Assembly: GCF_963576615.1 (NCBI RefSeq)
Contig: NC_088708.1
Coordinates: 45,371,196 to 45,435,195, forward strand
Reading direction: 5' to 3'
DNA length: 64,000 nucleotides
Source: Watersipora subatra
Taxonomy: Eukaryota > Bryozoa > Gymnolaemata > Cheilostomatida > Watersiporidae
Of this stretch, positions 55,505 through 64,000 are shown one piece after another. Both the position numbers and the translations under genes were made by a program. Below the pieces are notes generated by a model. That model was not told the DNA's origin. It did not search any database and was given only the letters and a program-made list of their open reading frames with translations. Positions within the stretch are counted from its first letter, which is position 1. Every line of letters starts with the position of its first letter.

Positions 55505-55509
55505 AATTA

Positions 55510-57692
55510 TAGTTGAAGCAGTAGCAAAGATGCATAGCATGTTTTTGTTAAATGTACCGCCAGTCTGCAAGCCAGGGGAGGTAAATCCTAAATTGTTTCA
55601 TGTAACGTAAGTTTTTGTTGAAGTTGAAACAGAATATCCTAGTTTCTCAAATTGCTTTATTAGAATAAAGCTACATTTAATCATATTGAACCCTTTTCTC
55701 GTCTTTTCAAATGGCTGTTTACTCAAGCTGGTTTCGATGACGTATAATTTACTAAGTGGGAAATGCCTAGTTCATCAAATCATTTGCATTTTAGCTCAAA
55801 CGTGTCCATTGATTTACCTTGAATGCGTTAAATAAATGAGATCAGAGCCTAAATCAAAACAGCAAAAACCTAAATAAACTAACGTAAAAAAGAGGAAGTA
55901 GATGCAAAACGGCTAGACTTAAGGAATTTAAGAAGCTTTAAAATATATAGTTGTGTGAAAAAATTAAATGATTAACTATTTCATATGTGATTAAAATTGC
56001 ACAGACAATATAGTAGAAAAAGTACGTGTTTTTTTCAAAGTAACCGTCCCTCGCGTTAGCATTTAAATCTGATCCCGCACCCATAGTACACGCAAAAAAT
56101 GCAAAAGCGGAAGCGTTGTAGTGCTGTAGCCCTATAAGCCTAACTCTGGCAGTGCTCAATACAGTGTGTTTATCTAGGACACTTTGGCATCACGCCGGTT
56201 GATCGGACGTCGCCATGGTTCCAAGGTCACCAAAAATGTAGTAATGTACGTAAAAAAATATGCTTTTCTAACATGGAAGCTGTTCTGCCATGTTACTTTT
56301 TGGAGCAAAACAAAGTTGTAAAATTCATATGTTATCGAGTTTTGTTGTTAGGATGTGTATATAATGAACGACTCACTTGCTGATTCGTATGGTATGTGAA
56401 CAATTATTCGGCTATTAACGACTGTATACATTTTTAGGCAAAATCATTTAGGCTGTAGTCCAAGCAGGCAAAAGAGTTCTAGAAATGACGTTTCATTGGC
56501 ACCCCCTTTCAGTGGCAATTTCTGCAGTGATTCAGACCAATTTTAGTACGGAAAATTCAAAACTGATGAGTTGCCTAAGCTGCCATTCCCACTTCTATAA
56601 GACGATATTTTAGGATTTATCTCTCCTGTAAATAAGATTCCTTCCATAGCAGCAACAGATTTGCAACTTTGTATCATAATTATTTTGCAGTGATCTAGGA
56701 TGCCAGTGGTGAAGTCAAAATTCATTTTCTATCTATTTTCGAACATTCCATATCCTGCGATTGTTACATACACATGTATACATTATACATTTATACACGT
56801 ATTTGTACGTGTATATAATTGTTTGGTTTAATAGCTTTATATTACACAAAAAATTTCCAAACACAATAATTATGTTTTATAACCTGACACTGATGAATCA
56901 TAGAAAATAAAAAGATAAAGCATAAGGGCATTCATGGTTTGAGCTTTGACATGACTTGTGTAGCCCTCATACATGGCTCAAACACTTGGTCACTGTCTAG
57001 AAAGCAAGAAAAACTCTTTTTAAAGAGCCTGAAAGATCTGTTTCTAATGGTGTATGCCTTCAACTTGTCTGCAAGGGCTTCCAGATTCACAGAACATGCT
57101 ACTAGAGACTAACAGCAAAATTGCGCTTGCTGGGAAAAAACACAGCGAGGTATTTTTTCAGACTTGTGACACTTTACCACTCAAACATTTAAGGTGAGAT
57201 AACGGGACTTATAATTATTCTACAAAATAATTACTGGCCCATTACTATGTAATTTATTTAAATACTTAATAATCATTATTAGGATGGAAGGAATGCTGAC
57301 ATTGTAATCTGTACAAACCAGTAGTTGTGGCTACTGATCAAGATGCTTGTACATGTATTTAGTTTGAAAAATAACTAAATTTCAATCCAGCGGGGCATTA
57401 ACCATTAGTCTTGCCCTTGTTTATCAAATGGACAAAGCATGCATGTATTCGCTCTAGTTTATTGGTCTAAGCTAAGTGATAGTGATTTCTCCAGTCAATG
57501 TTGTCCTGGCATTCACTTAGCCATATAAAGAGAGTCCGAAACCTGCTACTCATGGTACACTTTGTCAAGATGAAGACGAGCCCCCAAAGAAAATCACAAG
57601 ATTCAATTCTGCTGTCCACTTATACCCATCAAGACCTACATACATTGTATAAAAATATATGCATTATTTGTGAAAATAAGGTGCAGTACTAC
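55510..57692. other. Intergenic or 3' flank, no gene recognised
   Basis: AT-rich. A run of TACA/TATA-type low complexity lies at 56760-56815. No exon of the downstream part of the neighbouring MULE-fold gene was identified with confidence, although its C-terminal zinc-binding region would be expected here. Confidence 0.5.
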
Positions 57693-58455
57693 AGTTTAAA
57701 AGCATCATCTTTGGACACTCCATTTTCTTTTTTCACCAGGAAGCGATTCCAAGCCTGCTCTCGCTGGAACCAACACAATAGAACTTTGCTCTCTATAAAA
57801 AGAATTAGTGAATATGACTACATGTCAATAGTGTTACACAGTAGCAAGGGGATGTATGGGGAGTAGTATGCATGTGTCACGCACTCTGATTGAAAGTTTA
57901 GCATAGCATATGATATGTTCATAAAAAACCTCCAGAAGCTGCATAAAGATGGATTATATCAATGATATATCATCGATTAAATCTAGTTGAAAGCCCCAAA
58001 CGTTTTTAATCATGAAGCTCCAAATCTAACATTTTTACCTGGAAAAAGCACCGATACTGAAGACATCTCAGCCTGGCAGTAATCAGTCATCCATGTGTCT
58101 GGTTTCCACTTGGGATTCCACTGCTTGATGATATTGAGTGCTTCGGTGATTGCGTGCTGGGACTCAGTTTAAACCAGGAAACTAGCTACAATCTGGTAGA
58201 GAGTATTCGTTTTCACAACAACAAAGAACAAGGGTAGGGAATATTTTGTTTTTTTCGTTGCATTAAGCAAGCACAACTCGTTTCCATAAAGTTCCATTAA
58301 ATATTGCTGCTGCTTTGTCTGATGCACGAGGAGAAAGTCGTCGGTGGTTTCATTGGTGAGCTTCTGGAAGGTGTGTAGATCTTCTTTCTGGAGGTTCAAG
58401 AAGTGATCTACATTGTCTTGATCATTCTGAGAATGCCTGCCGAATAATATAAATA

Positions 58456-59138
58456 CAGTCAAACATGGATAACTCGCCATCGGATAGCTCGAACACATGG
58501 TTAACTCCAACAGTTTTTTGCCTAACGGCTACCGAGACGGTTGTTATCCCTTTAGAAAATCACTTTTTTCCAAGCCATAGAGGTAAACCTCAACTTTTCG
58601 TAATTCATAGGCATTGTTATTACCACCATCAGCAAAATATTTTTGTCAACGACTTTTCTAAAGGTTTGGTGAAATGTGATTTTTACCAAACATCCGCCTA
58701 GCGATGGCCCTCCGAAGCAAGAAAAAGTGAGGTAACCTTCGCATGAACTTCAAGAAAAATCGGCAAATTTGATCTTGGTTAAAGCGCTCAAAAGAAAAAG
58801 ATATCTTTTCTTTGGAGCATTTCAACAACGATCAAGTTCTGCCAATTTTAATTTAAAAAACATCCTGGCAATAACATCACCTCAAACAACAAACCAATCT
58901 CAAGTGATAGAAAAATCTCTATACTTTTTGATAAAAACGTTTTAAATTTTACATCAGAAGCATTTAATTTGAAACAAGCCATTTGTGCTTTTGATTTATA
59001 TTATAATTTGTATATGTACATGTATCTACTAATAAATAAATACATGGACTTGTGACAGTGCTCTGATAACTTGAACGCTCTGATAACTCGAACACTTTCG
59101 CTCGGTTCCATGAAGTTCGAGTTATCCATGTTTGACTG
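58456..59138. mobile_element. TA-flanked non-autonomous DNA transposon, family X copy 2, 683 bp
   Basis: Same family as 36508-37267: TA|CAGTCAAACATGGATAACTC.. to ..GTTATCCATGTTTGACTG|TA, inverted ends perfect over about 19 bases. It lacks about 70 bases near the left end that copy 1 has (the duplicated ACTCGAAC segment). It lies in the intron between exons 4 and 5 of the MULE-fold gene, ending (on the gene strand) about 20 bases before the exon 5 acceptor. Confidence 0.9.
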
Positions 59139-61379
59139 TACATTAAATCAATAGATAAAAATGTTAGGCATGTCATGACTTTAGGGTGACACATCAGTGT
59201 TAATTCAAAAGACAGACATCTACAATATACATGTACAACTATTTAGCTTTTATTCTACATTGTTAATTTTGGCGCAAATTTTATTGTAAAAAGAGTTGAT
59301 ATGTAAACAAACGGAAATATTCGGAGTTGGAATAAGTAATTATTGTAGGTCAAGTCGTTGGTAGCAATATAACTTACAATGCTGGTCTAAGTGTTGAGTC
59401 TATATAGTTTTTAATAATCTTGTTGGTCGGATAAAACCTTGAGTGTGATTGCTGTGGAGCAGTTTCACGGCTATGGATGCTGGTCTGAACATAGTCAATC
59501 AAGTGCTCTCTTACTGCCTTAACGGTTACAATGCCTCGATTAATGACAAGATCCCTTAGCTTCTTTGTGACTCGCTCATCGAGTGGCTGGCGACCAATGG
59601 AATCCTAGACAAAATAATTCAGAAAAGAATTTCAGACAATTGTTTCTATCAAAAATAACATGCAACAATAAATAATCTAATATGACACTCAATATTGATT
59701 GAGTTGGAGGTTGGGGTATAGGTAGCCTAACTATTGAGATTTAAATTGAGGGAGGCTGGAGGGGTGTGGCTGGTTTGGGTTGGGTGGAGGACTAATTGTA
59801 GGGCAATGACAAAAGCTATGCAAAAAGGTTTGCTATACCTTTTTATCTTCATACCTCTATAACATATATGGAAAGTTGTGTCATATTGTCATAGAAGATA
59901 TAATAAACCATTTTTATTCTCTCTATTCATTCTCTCAAGGGTTAGTATCTTGAAGGCCAAACTGGACGGGTTGAGACAGGGCGGTCGGTTGGTATGACCC
60001 TAACATTAATGCTTGTTTTCGTGCAGTTATTTCTTAAGGATAACAGCATAGAACAACTCACTGAACTATTAGAGACTTACCTTGCCTTGGAAGTGTTCAT
60101 TGTGTTGAGAAAGACTAGGTATTGACAGAATAAATTCTTCTCTTCCGTTGCAAATATTAGCAATCAGTTCTCCAGCGTGCCTCTTGAAGTGTTTACTTAC
60201 TTTTGGAATCTTTAAACAAACAATGAAGAATGTGCAATAAAACCCTAAAGATTTGCCAATCTCATGAGCAATCATCACCCAAGTCTGTTTAATTGTCTGA
60301 GGAAAAACCCAAACCTCCAAACACTCGCCACTAATAGGATAAGCTATAAGATGTGTCTACTAGTGGATTCTCCTGCGTGCTACAAGTTATACCTAATATA
60401 TTATATTTTAATCAAAATGCCATTCTATTCACCTTAAATTAATCAAAGACTAGGCGTCCTTCGATTGCTACTTGGGCTCTACAGTCAAGCTTGTAAGTAT
60501 CTTGAATCAATACTCTTCCCTGTTAGGTGGGTGGTCTTTTTTATCCTCTTCCTAAACAGATCATGTAAAATAATGATACAATCATGTAATAACAACATAG
60601 CATTGCGCTGATATAATGGCTGAATTCAAAATTTGAATCTGAATGAAGTTATTAAGCTACATTAAGCTAGAAGGCATCAATGAGTTGTGTGTGACCCTAT
60701 TGTGAAAACAGAAACTTACTGCTATCTTGGCTTGATACTTTCTCTTGGCAGATAGATGATTGTCAGGACCATGCTGACACTGCAATGTCATGTATCCTAG
60801 AGTTTTGTATGACAGATTGTGGTCAAACTTGAGCCTTTTTATGTATGATTTCTAAAGCAATTATAAAACCTTAATGATTTCCATGATAATCAAAATCACA
60901 TCACATTGACAATGTAGATGATTATTAATTCACTTTACTCAGAAACTGTTTACCACTAGGAACCTATATGGTTTCTCTACCACCCTAATTTGGCCCATAT
61001 AGTGAATTCCGGTGGTGGGGGAGGGAGGGGGTAGGTTGATAATTAAACCCAGTATCTCACTCCATTAGTCGAACTAAGGGTGGTAGAGCAACTATAAAAT
61101 GTCCCTGTGTTGTGTAAGCTAAACCAAACTAAATTAAAAACAAACCACACATGGATGGTAGAGGCCGAATTGACTGCTTGTGTATGGATTTGGAATGAGG
61201 CTCACTGGACCAAACATAATACTCCAAGTTACCCTAGTTATATAATTAATACCAGTACTACACATGCCTGTGTGATTCCTCACAAAAATCACATGAGTGG
61301 ATGGATGTGATTGCTTATTCAATGATTGCTTACTTTCAGTGAAACTCCAAGTCTTTGCTACAGCCCCAGGCCTGCGAAC

Positions 61380-61560
61380 CCAAGAGTGGGGCAATGCGTG
61401 AGATTTGGTTTTGGGGCAATTGATGTATCAATGATAGTATATATAAAATTGTGGAAATTGGGGCAAAAATCTCACGCATTTCTCTCGCATTTTCATTTTT
61501 TCTTTGGGGTGATTGCATGAGTCTCACGCCCAATGCGTGAGAATTGGAAGGTATGTACAG
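61380..61560. repeat. Cluster of TGCGTGAGA / TCTCACGC words
   Basis: AATGCGTGAGATTTGG (61393), AATCTCACGCATTT (61469) and TCTCACGCCCAATGCGTGAGA (61521-61541) form repeated inverted copies within 160 bases. They lie in intron 1 of the MULE-fold gene. They are probably pieces of a small palindromic repeat. Confidence 0.6.
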
Positions 61561-61815
61561 CCCTGCTACAGGCTCCAAGCAATGATATACAGCCCTCCAG
61601 GCTGTATATGGGGGGCTGGGGGGCTGTATATCAGTGCTCCAAGATAAGACTCACCTTTTTCTGTCAAGGTTTTGGTAAAGCTAACACTATTACCACGATG
61701 CTTTATAAACTTTACTCTGTTCTCCACTTCATGGGTCTTCAGATGCTCGTTTAAAGCTTAAAAAATCCTTAAAGACTGATGTCTCAAATTCATCGTTGGC
61801 TGCAATTGTGGCCAT

Positions 61816-64000
61816 GTTGGCTTTACGGCACTGAGTTTCAACAAATACACCCACAAAACATAAGGCGTGCTAAAACGCACGTGCATATTTACCCGCGAAA
61901 GTTCTTTCAACCACACGGTCCAATTACAGCAATGCGTGAAAGAAGTAATAAAACTGTATGCCTAGCGCATTTTTCCGATGGAAAATTCCAATATAGTTTG
62001 CTCGCCACAAATGGTTTTAATGGCGCGGCTTGTCTTCCGTTACTAGCCCGCCAAATTGTAGGCATTCGATCTTAGTAGTTTTAATTTGTTTAACTTTACT
62101 CGTTTAAATTTGTGTTTCAGTTTATTATTGTCAGCTATTTTAATAACCGTTTTGAGGCCTTTTTTATTTTTTCCGTTTTATCCCATGTTTTAGTCATCGA
62201 TATTTGTGTTTTCCAATAACCACCAACAGTCTAATAGATGCAGTGACAACGGTCGAGTTGATTCCGAGGTCACTTGTCAGTGTTTAATTTTCTGCTCATT
62301 GCCAATAGTTTATCACGTGTGCGTATTCAAAGGCTGTTGACAGACCTGTTTATAAATGTATGTAATTATTAGTAATAATAATTACTTCTAGTGTCTTTAA
62401 GCTCTTATGCAAAACTCGGCTGTAGTTTAACAGCTGAACAAGGTATTCCACCTCCCACGTCTTTTGACTGCTAATTAGTATGAGTTCAGTTTTGAAAGGA
62501 ATGCTAGCTAACGCTTCATTAAGGGTGTTTGTCTTATAGTGATCTCTGTCACTCACCGCCCGTTTCATGGCAGATGGGAAGTTTCGGTTATGGTCTGATA
62601 GTGTAACTTAACTCATTGTAAACAACCAATGGTAAGGATCACACTACGAAGAATGCTGTTGATATTGCGAATGAACATAACTAAAATGAATGCTCATTGT
62701 TTGGCCATTTCGAGATTCATTCTAAAGCATCAGCATGTAGTCCAGCCTTTAATACAACATTAATACAAGCCGTTTAATTAATTGCCTTGGGAACGTGGGA
62801 GAGGTTAAGCCGCATTTTCTATTTATAAGTTAATTTTTAAACTAGTGAAATATTTGGACTAAAATTTGAGATTAATGTACCCCATAATGTTTAGCAACAA
62901 TTCACCAAATGACAAATCTGTAAAGTAAGGCTTTTGATTTTTGCAATGATTTTAGCAAAGGTCGCCCCCCTGGCTCTATCTATCCCAAGTGCGGCCAAGT
63001 AGAGTCATTCAATAATTGAGCCACTCACATAAATGTAACCAAACAGCTGCAAACTTCAAACGATCCTGGAGAAGAATTTTATGCAGTCGATACAACAAAG
63101 TTATTTATTACGAACACATTATTGTGGTAAATACTTTTGAAATATTGCGTAATCCGATAAAAACTCTTGTGATGGGATTAAAATAGAAAAATATGCATTA
63201 GAACTAGACTAAAATAATGATATGTAATCACTTAGCAAATTTTTGTTTGGCACTTTCGATCAGTCATTTACTGAACACTGAAGCCACTAGGCTAATGTCT
63301 ACTGAAAACATAACCTTGCTCACTGATCGACTGGTCTACCGACATTAATAGGATTACCCAAGTCCATAGCATTGTTCTCTATCCCAACATTAAACCAAAC
63401 TACTTCCTCATGCTTAATACTTTTTAGCACTGATTAAACAACATGCCGTAACTCGCATGCAAATAGGTTTCAAGTCATTGTTTATGTAGAAATGTATTAT
63501 TTATGCTCTAAATATCAATTTAAACCATGTTTAAATCAATTTATATCATGTTTATATCAATTTAAACCATGAATAAACTTTCAACAAAGATTGCCCTCAG
63601 GCTCTCTTCCAACTTTCTAAAATTTAAACTTGGAAAATAAACACCTCACTCATCAATTGTTGATTTTGAGTCCTGACACAGATATGGCTATTACTTTGGT
63701 TTGGCCTTAATGCTAATGCAAATCAATAAGCAACAGTATAATTATTTCAATTGCCTGCTCTTTGTTTTCTGCTCAAACTGGAAGGCGTGTCAATGTTGAT
63801 GTCATTAGATGCTGCAGTCATATGCAAGCTTCTTTCATTGATCTGTATTAAGTCCATAGAATTGATCATCTAAACTTCTGATATGTTGTGACAGTTCAGT
63901 TTTTTGTTTTTTTGTGAAGACTTTTTACTTCACTACACTTTTCATAGCCATTCTTGTTGTTTTTGATGAATCTATCTAGGGTCATCCTATCAATGCCTTT
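61816..64000. other. No gene recognised
   Basis: Upstream flank of the MULE-fold gene. A short direct repeat, ATCAATTTAAACCATGTTTA-like, occurs three times at 63510-63572. A minus-strand 72-codon frame (62350-62568) has no recognisable similarity. A partial gene beginning past the right edge cannot be excluded. Confidence 0.5.

Larger units (their letters stand above)
57693..61815 (-). pseudogene. CARF-like / MULE-transposase-fold gene, six exons, probably inactivated
   Basis: Minus-strand exons: 61815-61655, 60851-60720, 60209-60081, 59604-59378, 58436-58039 and 57792-about 57693. Exons 2 to 6 join in phase. Exon 2: LSYKTLGYMTLQCQHGPDNH. Exon 4: PLDERVTKKLRDLVINRGIV and SRFYPTNKIIKNYIDS. 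Exon 5 has the transposase-fold core LVHQTKQQQYLMELYGNELC, LLNATKKTKYSLPLFFVVVK and TWMTDYCQAEMSSVSVLFPG. Exon 6: SKVLLCWFQREQAWNRF. This matches a family often annotated in invertebrates as calcium-responsive transcription factor-like, with a domesticated or mobile MULE domain. Damage: an in-frame TAA at 58169-58171 in exon 5 (..ASFLV*TESQHAITEA..), a one-base frame change in exon 1 (after MATIAANDEFETSVFKDF) and an exon 1/2 phase mismatch. Confidence 0.75.

Noticed and set aside
57000-57170. Possible further exon of the MULE-fold gene (minus strand, LEALADKLKAYTIRNRSF-like)
   Set aside because: No clear splice pair or conserved family block; kept out for lack of support.
58964-59194. Minus-strand gene resembling the frame at 37126-37314
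   Set aside because: Both are the terminal part of the two family X TA-flanked transposon copies; the similarity reflects the repeat.
1-64000. CRISPR array, operon or prokaryotic defence system
   Set aside because: All coding content is intron-containing metazoan genes or eukaryotic transposons; tandem repeats lack spacer structure.

Overview
This is a window from a eukaryotic, intron-rich and AT-rich invertebrate genome. Three protein-coding genes and one damaged gene are spread over long introns packed with transposon debris. The gene set (ENGASE, JMJD6, canopy), the transposon mix (Ty3/gypsy-type LTR elements, LINE ends, a tRNA-derived SINE, TA-flanked and TTAA-flanked cut-and-paste elements, foldbacks) and the protein similarities suggest a marine lophotrochozoan. 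A bryozoan or mollusc is possible, but the species is an inference that cannot be settled here.

Layout. 135-1316 (-): two internal exons of ENGASE, a GH85 endo-beta-N-acetylglucosaminidase, running off the left edge. 1317-8532: intergenic or undetected ENGASE upstream sequence with tandem arrays. 8533-32032 (+): complete nine-exon JMJD6 gene (418 aa by my splice calls) with all Fe(II)/2-oxoglutarate residues; its introns hold a nuclease-domain retroelement remnant, a LINE end, minisatellites, foldbacks and TA-flanked elements. 32260-38091 (-): complete five-exon canopy gene (CNPY4-like, 231 aa, signal peptide, six-Cys saposin pattern, KGEL end), convergent with JMJD6; the two poly(A) signals are about 20 bases apart, so the mature 3' ends probably overlap.

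38160-42624: transposon graveyard. It holds an LTR-element gag/protease remnant between two LTR fragments, a roughly 2.5 kb element with ~400 bp inverted arms (39533-42056), a TTAA-flanked piggyBac-type element nested in one arm (39727-40380), and a near-perfect 134 bp foldback (42491-42624). 42921-55504: a nested retrotransposon complex. Element 1 (235 bp LTRs, AATTA target duplication) carries a ~682 bp retroposon inside its protease region and, inside its 3' LTR, the whole of Element 2 (47672-55391, 512/544 bp LTRs, GTAT duplication). Both are recent by LTR similarity but carry stops and frameshifts. Element 2 has a long proline-rich linker before its integrase and a pol C-terminal extension with a C2H2 zinc finger.

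57693-61815 (-): six exons of a CARF-like/MULE-transposase-fold gene, probably a pseudogene (in-frame TAA, damaged first exon). 61816-64000: nothing recognised.

The host genes all have separate housekeeping roles (glycan turnover, JmjC hydroxylation, ER chaperoning) and no operon-like logic is implied. All exon boundaries are by-eye calls from splice consensus, reading phase and family similarity, without alignment software.
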